A program made the translations under genes and the position numbers. This document shows positions 54,671-63,172 of a stretch of DNA of 64,000 nucleotides, piece after piece. The notes under the pieces were generated by a model. That model had not been told where the DNA came from. It saw nothing but the letters and a program-made list of their open reading frames with translations, and ran no database searches. Each line of letters begins with the position of its first letter. Position 1 is the stretch's first letter. The DNA comes from Palleronia sp. THAF1 (lineage in GTDB: Bacteria; Pseudomonadota; Alphaproteobacteria; Rhodobacterales; Rhodobacteraceae): NCBI RefSeq assembly GCF_009363795.1, contig NZ_CP045420.1, positions 2,895,001 to 2,959,000 of the forward strand, written 5' to 3'.

Positions 54671-55849
54671 TCAGAGACGTTCGATCGCCAGCGCGATACC
54701 TTGGCCGCCGCCGATGCACATGGTGATCAGAGCGATCTTGCCGCCTGTGCGTTCCAACTCGTACATGGCCTTCACGGTCAGGATCGCGCCGGTTGCGCCC
54801 ACCGGGTGGCCCAGCGCAATCGCACCGCCGTTCGGGTTCACCTTGGCTGCATCCAGCCCCAGTTCGCGGTTCACAGCGATGGCCTGCGCGGCGAAAGCCT
54901 CGTTCGATTCGATCACGTCGAAGGCGTCGGCGGTCAGGCCCGTCCGCTCCATCAGGTTGCGCACGGCGGGGATCGGGCCGATGCCCATCACCTCTGGCCG
55001 GACACCGGAATGCGCGTAGCCCACCACCCGGAATTTCGGCGTAAGGCCCGCATCGCGTGCGGCCTGCCCACGGGCCAGAACCAAGGCCGCGGCACCGTCG
55101 TTGATGCCGCTGGCGTTGCCCGCCGTGACGGTGCCGTCCTTCTGGAACACGGCGCGCAGCCCGGCGAGCTTTTCCAGCGAGGTCTGTTTGGGGTGCTCGT
55201 CCTTCGCAAAGGTCGCCGTCTCGCGCCGCGACGCGATCTCGACCGGCGCGATCTGCTCTTGAAACCGATCGTCCGCCATCGCCGCCGCCGCGCGTTCCTG
55301 GCTGGCCATGGCGAAGGCGTCCTGATCCTCGCGCGAGATGCCGAACTCGGAGGCGACGTTTTCCGCCGTGACGCCCATGTGGCCGGTGCCGAAGGGGCAG
55401 TTCAGCGCGCCCAGCATCATATCGCGCGTTTCCACGTCACCCATCTTCTGGCCCCACCGCGCAGCAGGCAGGATGTAGGGAGAGCGGCTCATGCACTCGG
55501 CCCCGCCCGTCAGCGCGAAGTCGCAATCGTTCATGGCAAGGTTCTGGATCACCGATACGATGGCCTGCGCGCCCGACCCGCACAGGCGGTTCACGTTCAT
55601 CGCAGGCACGGTTTCGGGCACGCCCGCGTCCATCGCGGCGACGCGCGACAGATACATATCGCGCGGCTCTGTGTTGATCACATGCCCGAAGACGACATGA
55701 CCGATCTGGCCCCCTTCGACCCCGGCACGCTCCAGTGCGGCGCGGCTGGCGGTGGCGGCAAGGTCGATAGGTGGCACGCCGGACAGGCTGCCGCCGAAGG
55801 TGCCGATGGCGGTGCGGGCACCGGACAGGATCACGATATCGTCGAGCAT
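54671..55849 (-). CDS. Acetyl-CoA acetyltransferase (thiolase)
   Basis: 392 residues, biosynthetic/degradative thiolase size. Active-site Cys90 in NRLCGSGAQA; His in GGAIALGHPVGATGAIL; second Cys in CIGGGQG near 378. ESNEAFAAQAIAVNRELGLD is the usual oxyanion/NEAF motif. It condenses or splits acetyl-CoA/acetoacetyl-CoA for polyhydroxybutyrate synthesis or fatty-acid/ketone use. No phaB or phaC gene is adjacent. A PhaA/AtoB assignment beyond this cannot be made from sequence alone. Confidence 0.94.
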   Translation of the reverse strand: MLDDIVILSGARTAIGTFGGSLSGVPPIDLAATASRAALERAGVEGGQIGHVVFGHVINTEPRDMYLSRVAAMDAGVPETVPAMNVNRLCGSGAQAIVSVIQNLAMNDCDFALTGGAECMSRSPYILPAARWGQKMGDVETRDMMLGALNCPFGTGHMGVTAENVASEFGISREDQDAFAMASQERAAAAMADDRFQEQIAPVEIASRRETATFAKDEHPKQTSLEKLAGLRAVFQKDGTVTAGNASGINDGAAALVLARGQAARDAGLTPKFRVVGYAHSGVRPEVMGIGPIPAVRNLMERTGLTADAFDVIESNEAFAAQAIAVNRELGLDAAKVNPNGGAIALGHPVGATGAILTVKAMYELERTGGKIALITMCIGGGQGIALAIERL

Positions 55850-55944
55850 TGTGGTTTCCTTCTCTTTTCACCAGCACACATAATCCAACACACCACTTCC
55901 GCCCAGCGCAACGCCACGTTCGCGCCTTTCAAAAGACGGATGCC

Positions 55945-57165
55945 ATGTTTCGTTACGCTTTCTTGCTGCTCGCCCTGACCGCTCCTGTCGCCGCGCAGGA
56001 GGCACCTGAACCGCGACCCGACCGCTCTGTGATGGACGCCGCCGCGCAGTCGGCGCTTGACGATTGGGCCAGCGCCTATCGCGGACGGGCATTGGTGCAA
56101 GGCGTGCCGCGCGCCGTGCTGGATCCGGTGCTTGACGGTCTGACCCTGCGCCCAGAGGTCGTCGCCGCCGACCGCGACCGCCGAGCGATGCAGCAGCCGG
56201 TGTGGACCTATTTCGACACCGCGATCACCGAGGAACGAATAGAAGCAGGCCGCGCTGCGATGGCGCGAGAGACGCGTATTCTGGAAGCGATCGAGTCCCG
56301 CTACGGCGTTGAGCCACAGATCATCGCCGCGATCTGGGGCATCGAAAGCGACTACGGCAGGGATTCCGCGCTCGACGATGGCCTTGCGGTTCTGGCCAGC
56401 CTGGCGGAGGGCGCGCGTCGTCCCGCCGCGTTCGAGGCCCAGTTGACCGCCGCCCTGAAGATCGTCGAGGCGGGCGACGTCGAAGCCAGCGATATGAGCG
56501 CGGCCATCGACGGCACGATGGGTCAGACCGGCCTGCTTCCGACGACGTTGATCGTGCACGGCGTCGATTTCGATGGCGACGGACGTCGCGATGTCTGGGA
56601 CGACAGTGCCGACGCCTTGGCGACCACCGCCGCATTCCTGTCCAGCTACGGTTGGGTGCCGGGCCAGCCTTGGGGCGTGGAGGTGACGCTGCCCGATGGC
56701 TTCGACTACGGGCTGGCGCGTCGGGCCGAGACGCAATTGCCTTCGGAATGGGCAGAGCTGGGCGTCACCGGCACCGATGACGCACCCGTCGACGACTTCG
56801 GTCCGGCCTCGATCCTGCTGCCGGCTGGGGCGGAGGGCGCGGCCTTCCTGATCTTCCCGAACTTCTCTGTGCTGGAACGCTATGATGCCACCGACGCATG
56901 GCCCCTTGCCGTCGGCCTCTTGTCAGACGGCCTGACCGGCGGCGACGCGCTGGCGGCCGACTGGCCACGGGACGACCGTATTCTGACAGAACAAGAACTG
57001 ACAGAGATGCAGCGTCTGCTGACCCAATCCGGATTCGACACCTTTGGCATCGACGGACGGGTCGGCCCCCTGACCATCGCCGCGATCCGCGCCTTTCAGA
57101 CGGATCGCGGAATGGTGCCGGACGGCTACGCGTCATTGCGCGTGTTGCGCGCGTTGCGGGACTAG
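55945..57165 (+). CDS. MltB-family lytic murein transglycosylase with peptidoglycan-binding domain
   Basis: 406 residues with a signal peptide (MFRYAFLLLALTAPVAA). The SLT_2 domain has the catalytic Glu134 in AAIWGIESDYGRDS and the VDFDGDGRRDVWDDSADALATTAAFLSSYGW region. The usual MGxTQFMP motif is replaced by MGQTGLLPTTLI, so the substrate-contacting Gln and aromatic residues differ. A C-terminal peptidoglycan-binding domain follows (RLLTQSGFDTFGIDGRVGPLTIAAIRAFQTDRG). It should cut peptidoglycan glycan chains into anhydromuropeptides, if the altered motif still supports activity. Its stop overlaps the convergent gene at CTAG. Confidence 0.87.
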   Translation: MFRYAFLLLALTAPVAAQEAPEPRPDRSVMDAAAQSALDDWASAYRGRALVQGVPRAVLDPVLDGLTLRPEVVAADRDRRAMQQPVWTYFDTAITEERIEAGRAAMARETRILEAIESRYGVEPQIIAAIWGIESDYGRDSALDDGLAVLASLAEGARRPAAFEAQLTAALKIVEAGDVEASDMSAAIDGTMGQTGLLPTTLIVHGVDFDGDGRRDVWDDSADALATTAAFLSSYGWVPGQPWGVEVTLPDGFDYGLARRAETQLPSEWAELGVTGTDDAPVDDFGPASILLPAGAEGAAFLIFPNFSVLERYDATDAWPLAVGLLSDGLTGGDALAADWPRDDRILTEQELTEMQRLLTQSGFDTFGIDGRVGPLTIAAIRAFQTDRGMVPDGYASLRVLRALRD

Positions 57166-57800
57166 TCGACCGTCAGGTCAGAGACTGTGGCGTCGATCAT
57201 CGACTCGGTATCGTCGCTATCGGCGGACACTGCGATCCCCAGCAGTTGGGATGGTCGCTCTCCGAACGCGCGGTCCAGATCGGCATCGAAGTCGATGCTG
57301 ACATCGCTCTGCCCAGTGCCCGTCCCTTCGACCACGATGGTCTTGCCGCGCTCGCCCAGATAGGGGCTATCCAGCATCGTGCCCGGCTCTGACTGACCGC
57401 CGCGCACGTAGACAAGGATGCGGGCGTTGTCCTCCCCCAGAAGGGAGCGCAGCGACGCGCCTTCCAGCCGCTCTGCCGTTTCGGGGTCAGCGAAAACGAA
57501 ATAGAGTGCCAGATTGCGGTCATCGCCACCCTTCACCGACAGATCGGTTGCCGGAACGCCATCGCGAACCTCCCACGACCAGCTTGCCGTGCTCGCATCC
57601 GCCAGATCGGGCGTGCGACGATAAACCAACGACACCGCGCCGTCGGAAGCGACGGTCAGCGCATCGCCCTCGCGCGCATACTCGTTGCCCTTCTGGAACG
57701 GGAAGCGCTGATCTTCCCATTGGTCGTCGAAGGGCACAGGGGCCGCGACGGCGGCAAAGGGTAGCAGCGACAAGATGGCGGCGGTCAGGATCGGACGCAT
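57162..57800 (-). CDS. DUF3047 periplasmic protein
   Basis: 212 residues from MRPILTAAILSLLPFAAVAAP, giving a signal peptide; an in-frame ATG at 57818 is a less likely start. The mature domain is beta-rich, with WSWEVRDGVPATDLSVKGGDDRNLALYFVFADP, ARILVYVRGG and DVSIDFDADLDRAFGE. I match this to DUF3047 by the SWEVRDGVP...KGGDDRNLALYFVF pattern. Function is unknown. It is convergent with the transglycosylase gene, sharing CTAG as both stops. Confidence 0.83.
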   Translation of the reverse strand: MRPILTAAILSLLPFAAVAAPVPFDDQWEDQRFPFQKGNEYAREGDALTVASDGAVSLVYRRTPDLADASTASWSWEVRDGVPATDLSVKGGDDRNLALYFVFADPETAERLEGASLRSLLGEDNARILVYVRGGQSEPGTMLDSPYLGERGKTIVVEGTGTGQSDVSIDFDADLDRAFGERPSQLLGIAVSADSDDTESMIDATVSDLTVD

Positions 57801-58165
57801 GGGACTCTCCGGTTTCACTTCGGTTCATGTTACCAGTGACACGTACGCTGGGGCGCGAAAGGTCCACCGCTGACCAAAGCGTGATGGGTGTTTCATCCTC
57901 GAAAAGGTCTGGGAACCCGTTCGTGCAGCGTGCCCGCCTCCAACCCACACAAGACTTTCCGCCGAAGGGGGTTGGAACATTGGCCCGGAATAAGCATTTC
58001 ACATCATAAGACATCTCCGGACGCGGCCATTCAGCCGCCCGTGCTGCGGAACAAGGCGCATTCTGCCCGATCCCACAGCCGCCGGTCACACAATCGAAAC
58101 GCACCACTCGCGTCCGGGGCAAGGCTCCGGCCACGCGCGCTGTCATCAAACTGAAAGGATCGCCT
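57801..58165. other. 365-bp intergenic region
   Basis: It lies between the DUF3047 gene (minus) and the TIM-barrel gene (plus). No convincing gene is present in any frame. An inverted repeat TCCAACCC / GGGTTGGA (57939-57946 and 57969-57976) with a 22-base loop is the only structure noted. The region must hold the promoters of both genes. Confidence 0.5.
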
Positions 58166-59059
58166 ATGCTTCGCATCGCCACCACCCCAGCCCTATGGTC
58201 GAACGACGACGACCATACCCTTGGCGCCAACACCTCTGTCGAGACCGCTTTGACCGCAATCGCAGAGCTGGGCATCGAAGGGGTCGAGGACGGCCACAAG
58301 CTGCCGACCGAGCCGGGTGCGCTGAAGGCGACGCTGGACCAGCATGGGCTGACCTTCGCCGCCGGTTTCCACGGCACGCACCTACTGGACCGCTCTGCCG
58401 AGGACGAGATCGAGGCGCTGGCCCCCGTCATCGTTCGCCTGCAGGAAGTCGGCTGCAAGACGCTGGTGCTGCGCGAAGTGTCGAACGCGATCAGCGATGC
58501 GGACACGCCCATGTCCCGCAAACCAACGCTGGACGACGCCGCGTGGGACAGCTTCGGCCTGAAGCTGGAGCAGGTCGCCAAGCATCTGGCCGAACATGAC
58601 ATCGTCGCGTCGTATCAGCCCTACGCCGGAACTGTGATCCACACCCCGGAAGAGATCGACCGCCTGATGACAGAAACGGGCACCAACCTGTTCCTGTGCT
58701 TCGACTCCGCGCAGATCTATGTCGGCGGCGGCGATCCCGGCCAAGTGCTGACGCGCCACCTGCCCCGCGTGCGCCACGTCCACCTGGGCGACGTGCGGGT
58801 GCGTCCGCTGACCAAGTCCCGCATGGGCGACACTGGCTGGCCGGAAGCCGTTCGCGCCGGCATCTTCGGCCTGCCCGGCGACAAGGACGGCTCTGTCGAC
58901 TTCAAGACGCTGCTGAACTTGCTGACCGCCTCTGAATACGAAGGCTTCGTGACCCTCACCGCCGGGATCGACCCCGAGCGGACCAACCCGAAAGAGGCGT
59001 TGACGCAGGCGATGAAAACCTTGGCCAATCTGGCGCAGAACGGCACCGTCGCCGCCTGA
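58166..59059 (+). CDS. TIM-barrel sugar phosphate isomerase/epimerase (IolE-like)
   Basis: 297 residues with a GAAAGGA site. The barrel pattern includes GIEGVEDGHKLP, HGLTFAAGFHGTHLLDR, LVLREVSNAI, ASYQPYAGTVIHT, NLFLCFDSAQIYVGGGDP and RVRHVHLGDVRVRP, with metal-binding Glu, Asp, His and a late Glu. Strongest likeness is to myo-inosose-2 dehydratase (IolE) and related xylose-isomerase-like proteins. No iol genes lie alongside, so the substrate is unknown. It ends at a terminator. Confidence 0.82.
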   Translation: MLRIATTPALWSNDDDHTLGANTSVETALTAIAELGIEGVEDGHKLPTEPGALKATLDQHGLTFAAGFHGTHLLDRSAEDEIEALAPVIVRLQEVGCKTLVLREVSNAISDADTPMSRKPTLDDAAWDSFGLKLEQVAKHLAEHDIVASYQPYAGTVIHTPEEIDRLMTETGTNLFLCFDSAQIYVGGGDPGQVLTRHLPRVRHVHLGDVRVRPLTKSRMGDTGWPEAVRAGIFGLPGDKDGSVDFKTLLNLLTASEYEGFVTLTAGIDPERTNPKEALTQAMKTLANLAQNGTVAA

Positions 59060-59087
59060 TCCATCTTTCCATTGAAAAGATCAAAAT

Positions 59088-59113
59088 GACCGGGCCTCGT
59101 GCCCGGTCTTTTT
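59088..59113 (+). terminator. Intrinsic terminator after the TIM-barrel gene
   Basis: GACCGGGC (59088-59095) pairs with GCCCGGTC (59101-59108), loop CTCGT, followed by TTTTT. It separates the gene from the formate dehydrogenase operon. Confidence 0.9.
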
Positions 59114-59222
59114 ACATGCGCGACCATGTGCCGATCACAATTCGAGCGGTCATGCTTTTCATTGCCCGAGAATGCGCCATAATATCCGGAAATCGCGTGC
59201 AGTATTCAGGACCGAGGTTCTT

Positions 59223-59414
59223 ATGACCGACAAACCATCCCTCTCCCGTCGTTCCATTCTTGTCGGCACAGCCCTCACCGGTGCTGCTGCTGCAGTCGGC
59301 GGTGCTGCCGATGCGGCCACCGACATCGCTCCCGTCACCGATGACAAGCGTACTGTCGTCCTGAAGGACACGCCCCACACCCGCGCCTACATGGCGCTGG
59401 CGCGAAAGGGATAA
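59223..59414 (+). CDS. Formate dehydrogenase region Tat-signal small protein
   Basis: 63 residues from MTDKPSLSRRSILVGTALTGAAAAVGGAADA, a complete twin-arginine signal (SRRSILVG) ending in an AxA site. The mature stretch is about 32 residues (DIAPVTDDKRTVVLKDTPHTRAYMALARKG). It fits the small Tat-signal proteins described as regularly preceding formate dehydrogenase alpha genes. It lies four bases before the alpha-subunit gene, so it is in the operon. Its role may be in maturation or subunit association, but this is unproven. A TAATAT at 59180-59185 could be its -10 element. Confidence 0.85.
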   Translation: MTDKPSLSRRSILVGTALTGAAAAVGGAADAATDIAPVTDDKRTVVLKDTPHTRAYMALARKG

Positions 59415-59418
59415 GACC

Positions 59419-62400
59419 ATGCTCAAGCGCACATCCAGCCGAACCCGCTCTGCCCGTCGTTCCGACCCCGCACCTACAGCACGTGACACCGGCCTCTCGC
59501 GCCGTGGTTTCCTGCAGGCGTCCGGCGTCGCGGGAGTCGGCCTTGCCGCCATCAGCGGCCTGCCCCGCACCGCCCGCGCGCAAACGGCGGTAGAAGCCGC
59601 CGACCTGCCGCAGTTCAAGAAGACCATCTGCCAGTTCTGCTCGGTCGGCTGCTCCATGTGGGCAGAGGTCGAAAACGGCGTCTGGGTCGGTCAGGAACCG
59701 GCGTTCGAGTCGCCCATCAACCAAGGCACCCACTGCGCCAAGGGCGCGGCCATGCGCGAGATCAGCTTGGGCGAACGTCGCCTCAAGTATCCGATGAAGA
59801 AGGTGAACGGCGAATGGACCCGCATCAGCTGGGACCAGGCCATGGAAGAGATCACCACCAGGATGCTGGAGCTGCGGGACGAATTCGGCCCCGATTCCAC
59901 ATACTGGCTGGGTTCTGCCAAGTTCTCGAACGAACAGTCCTACCTCTTCCGCAAGCTGGCCGCCTTCTGGGGCACCAACAACGTCGACCACCAGGCCCGA
60001 ATCTGCCACTCGACCACGGTCGCGGGCGTCGCCAACAGCTTCGGCTACGGCGCGATGACCAACACCTTCAACGACATCCGCAAATCGAAAAGCATCTTCC
60101 TGATCGGCGGCAACCCCGCTGAAGCGCACCCCGTATCCATGCTGCATGTCCTGAATGCGCGCGAGAACGGTGCGAAGATGATCGTTGTCGATCCGCGCTT
60201 TTCCCGCACCGCCGCCCATGCCGACGAATACGTCCGCATCCGTCCCGGCACCGATATTCCGTTCCTCTGGGGCCTCGTGCGAGAGATTTTCGAAAATGAC
60301 TGGCAGGATCAGGAATACCTCGACCAGCGCGTCTGGAACATCGAAGAAGTCCGCGCCGAGTGTGAGCAGTGGACGCCAGAGGCCGTCGAAGACGTCACCG
60401 GCATCCCCGCCGAACAGACCCGGCAGGTCGCCCGCACGCTGGCCGAGAACCGTCCCGGCACGCTGATCTGGTGCATGGGTCTGACCCAGCACACCATCGG
60501 GTCGTCCAACACCCGCGCCGCGTCGATCCTGCAACTTGTCCTTGGCAACATCGGCAAGGAAGGCGGCGGCGCAAACATTTTCCGCGGCCACGACAACGTG
60601 CAGGGCGCGACCGACCTTGGCGTCGCCGTCGACACGCTGCCCGCCTACTACGGTCTGGCCGCCGGTGCATGGAAGCATTGGTGCCGCGTCTGGGACACCG
60701 AATATGAAGAAATGAAGGCCCGTTTCGCCAGCACCGAACTCATGGAAGCCGCCGGCATGCCGCTGTCGCGCTACATGGACGCGATCAACGAAGAGAACGA
60801 GAACCTAGACCAGCCGAACCCCATCAAGGCGATGATGTTCTGGGGCCACGCCGCGAACTCTATCACGCGCGGCCCCGACCAGATGAAGGCGCTGGATGCG
60901 GTCGATCTGCTGTGTGTCATCGACCCCCACCCGACGCAGGTGGCGATCATGACGAGCAAACAGGACGGCGTATACCTGTTGCCCGCCGCGACGACGGCGG
61001 AATGCCACGGCTCGGTCACCAACTCCAACCGCTCGGTGCAGTGGCGCGACAAGGTCTTCGACCCGTTGTTCGAGGCCAAGACCGACTACGAAATCACCTA
61101 CCGCTTCGCCCGCGCCTTCGGCTTCGCGGACGAGATGTTCAAGCACATCGAGGTGGATGGCGTAGAGCCTGTCGCCGAATCCATCCTGCGCGAGATCAAC
61201 CGCGGCACGTGGACGATCGGCTACACCGGCCAAAGTCCGGAGCGTCTGAAGAAGCACATGCGCCAGCAGGAAGATTTCGACTCGACCACGCTGATCGGCA
61301 AGCCCGGCACCGATGTCGAAGGTGAATATTTCTGCCTGCCGTGGCCCGCTTGGGGCACGCCTGAAATGGGCCACTGCGGCACTCCGATCCTGTACAACAC
61401 ATCTAAATCGGTGGCCGAGGGCGGCCTGCCCTTCCGTGCCCGTTGGGGCGTGGAGCACGAAGGCTCGAACCTTCTGGCCGAGAACAGCTTCACCGTCGAT
61501 TCCGCGATCGAGGATGGCTATCCCGAAATCACCCTCGGCGTGATCGAGGCGCTCGGCTGGGAAGGTGAACTGACCGCGAAAGAGCGGCTGATCATCGCGA
61601 TGGTGGGCATCGACCGCTTCACCCACGATCTGTTCGACATCAGCGAAGAAGATGCGCAGGCCCGCATCCGTCAGCTCAGCGTCGAGGCCCTGCGCGAGCA
61701 GGCGCAGATCTCTTCCGACGACATCGACGGCTCGTGGCAGGGCGGTCAGGGCGGTCGTGCGAAAAGCGCCGACCAGACACTGACGACCGAATTGCAGTCG
61801 GAATATCCCGAAAACGCCATGACCGCGATCATGTCCTACCTCTCCAGCCAGGAAGAGGCGGAAGAGGGTAAAAGGCTGCCCGTGGAAGAGCAGATCCGCC
61901 GCGTGAACTGGAAGACCGACCTGTCAGGCGGCCTGCAGCGCGTCGCGATCAACCACGGCCTTGCCCCCTACGGCAACGGCAAGGCGCGCGCCGTCGTCTG
62001 GAACTTCCCCGACACCGTGCCCGTCCACCGCGAGCCGCTGTATACCAACCGCCGAGACCTGCTGCCCAAGTTCGCCACCTACGACGACCGCCGCTCGTGG
62101 CGCTTGCCGGTCAAGTTCGGCTCTATCCAGGAACAGGACTTCAGCCAGGACTTCCCGATGGTCCTCACCTCGGGCCGTCTGGTGGAATACGAAGGCGGCG
62201 GCGACGAGACCCGCTCGAACAAGTGGCTGGCCGAGTTCCAGCAGGAAATGTTCGCAGAGGTGAACCCCCGGGACGCCGCGCTGCAGGGCATCACCGACGG
62301 TGACATGATCTGGGTCGAAACCCCCGCCGGTCGGGTGCGCGTCGCCGCGATGGTCACGCCGCGCATCGGCGTCGGTACGGTGTTCATGCCGTTCCACTTC

Positions 62401-62562
62401 GCGGGCTTCTTCCAGGGCGAAGACCTGACAGACCGCTACCCGCAGGGCACCGCGCCCGTCGTGGCGGGCGAGGCCGCGAACACTGCCTGGACCTACGGCT
62501 ACGACGTCGTGACCCAGATGCAGGAAACCAAGGCCACCCTCTGCCGCATCGCGCAGGCGTAA
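59419..62562 (+). CDS. fdh3A: Formate dehydrogenase alpha subunit (FDH3 type, molybdopterin/tungstopterin)
   Basis: 1047 residues. Twin-arginine export signal LSRRGFLQASGVAGVG near 26-41. The [4Fe-4S] ligands are Cys71, Cys74, Cys78 and Cys106 (ICQFCSVGCS and HCAKG). The metal ligand is Cys196 in HQARICHSTTVAG, next to His197, in place of selenocysteine, so no Sec machinery is needed. The C-terminal half has the molybdopterin dinucleotide-binding pattern up to TPAGRVRVAAMVTPRIGVG. It oxidises formate to CO2 at the periplasmic face and passes electrons to fdh3B. Whether Mo or W is used is not readable here. Confidence 0.95.
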   Translation: MLKRTSSRTRSARRSDPAPTARDTGLSRRGFLQASGVAGVGLAAISGLPRTARAQTAVEAADLPQFKKTICQFCSVGCSMWAEVENGVWVGQEPAFESPINQGTHCAKGAAMREISLGERRLKYPMKKVNGEWTRISWDQAMEEITTRMLELRDEFGPDSTYWLGSAKFSNEQSYLFRKLAAFWGTNNVDHQARICHSTTVAGVANSFGYGAMTNTFNDIRKSKSIFLIGGNPAEAHPVSMLHVLNARENGAKMIVVDPRFSRTAAHADEYVRIRPGTDIPFLWGLVREIFENDWQDQEYLDQRVWNIEEVRAECEQWTPEAVEDVTGIPAEQTRQVARTLAENRPGTLIWCMGLTQHTIGSSNTRAASILQLVLGNIGKEGGGANIFRGHDNVQGATDLGVAVDTLPAYYGLAAGAWKHWCRVWDTEYEEMKARFASTELMEAAGMPLSRYMDAINEENENLDQPNPIKAMMFWGHAANSITRGPDQMKALDAVDLLCVIDPHPTQVAIMTSKQDGVYLLPAATTAECHGSVTNSNRSVQWRDKVFDPLFEAKTDYEITYRFARAFGFADEMFKHIEVDGVEPVAESILREINRGTWTIGYTGQSPERLKKHMRQQEDFDSTTLIGKPGTDVEGEYFCLPWPAWGTPEMGHCGTPILYNTSKSVAEGGLPFRARWGVEHEGSNLLAENSFTVDSAIEDGYPEITLGVIEALGWEGELTAKERLIIAMVGIDRFTHDLFDISEEDAQARIRQLSVEALREQAQISSDDIDGSWQGGQGGRAKSADQTLTTELQSEYPENAMTAIMSYLSSQEEAEEGKRLPVEEQIRRVNWKTDLSGGLQRVAINHGLAPYGNGKARAVVWNFPDTVPVHREPLYTNRRDLLPKFATYDDRRSWRLPVKFGSIQEQDFSQDFPMVLTSGRLVEYEGGGDETRSNKWLAEFQQEMFAEVNPRDAALQGITDGDMIWVETPAGRVRVAAMVTPRIGVGTVFMPFHFAGFFQGEDLTDRYPQGTAPVVAGEAANTAWTYGYDVVTQMQETKATLCRIAQA

Positions 62563-62575
62563 GGAGTAACCAGTT

Positions 62576-63169
62576 ATGGCAAGAGTAAAATTCCTCTGCG
62601 ACACGGATCGCTGTATCGAATGCAACGCCTGCGCGACATCGTGCAAGAACGAGCATGAAGTCCCGTGGGGCATGGTTCGCCGCCGCGTCGTGACGATCAA
62701 CGACGGTGAACCGGGCGAGAAATCCATCGCGATTTCCTGCATGCACTGCACCGATGCGCCTTGCGTCGCGGTGTGCCCCGTCTCGACCCTGTATCAAACC
62801 GATCTGGGCGTCGTCCTGCATGACAAGGACACCTGCATCGGCTGCGGCTACTGCTTCTACGCCTGCCCGTTCGGCGCACCGCAGTTTCCCCGTGCCACCC
62901 TGTTCGGCTCACGCGGCACGATGGACAAATGCACCTATTGCGCCGGTGGCCCGGAAGAGAACGGCTCGGAAGCCGAGTTCCAGAAATATGGACGTAACCG
63001 ACTGGCCGAGGGCAAGCTGCCCATCTGTGCCGAAGTCTGCTCGACCCGCGCACTTCTGGCCGGTGACGGAGAGGTCATCGGTGAAATCTACCGCGAGCGT
63101 GTGCTGACCCGCGGCTTCGGCTCCGGCGCTTGGGGCTGGAAAACGGCCTACTACCCAGAGGAGGCATAA
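62576..63169 (+). CDS. fdh3B: Formate dehydrogenase beta (iron-sulfur) subunit
   Basis: 197 residues with an AAGGAG ribosome site. Four [4Fe-4S] cluster motifs: CDTDRCIECNACATSCKNE, CMHCTDAPCVAVCPV, CIGCGYCFYACPFG and the split CTYCAGG... with C..C..C near 145 (KLPICAEVCSTRA). It lacks its own signal, as expected for a subunit carried across by the alpha subunit's Tat signal. It relays electrons from the alpha subunit to the cytochrome b gamma subunit. Confidence 0.95.
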   Translation: MARVKFLCDTDRCIECNACATSCKNEHEVPWGMVRRRVVTINDGEPGEKSIAISCMHCTDAPCVAVCPVSTLYQTDLGVVLHDKDTCIGCGYCFYACPFGAPQFPRATLFGSRGTMDKCTYCAGGPEENGSEAEFQKYGRNRLAEGKLPICAEVCSTRALLAGDGEVIGEIYRERVLTRGFGSGAWGWKTAYYPEEA

Positions 63170-63172
63170 GAC

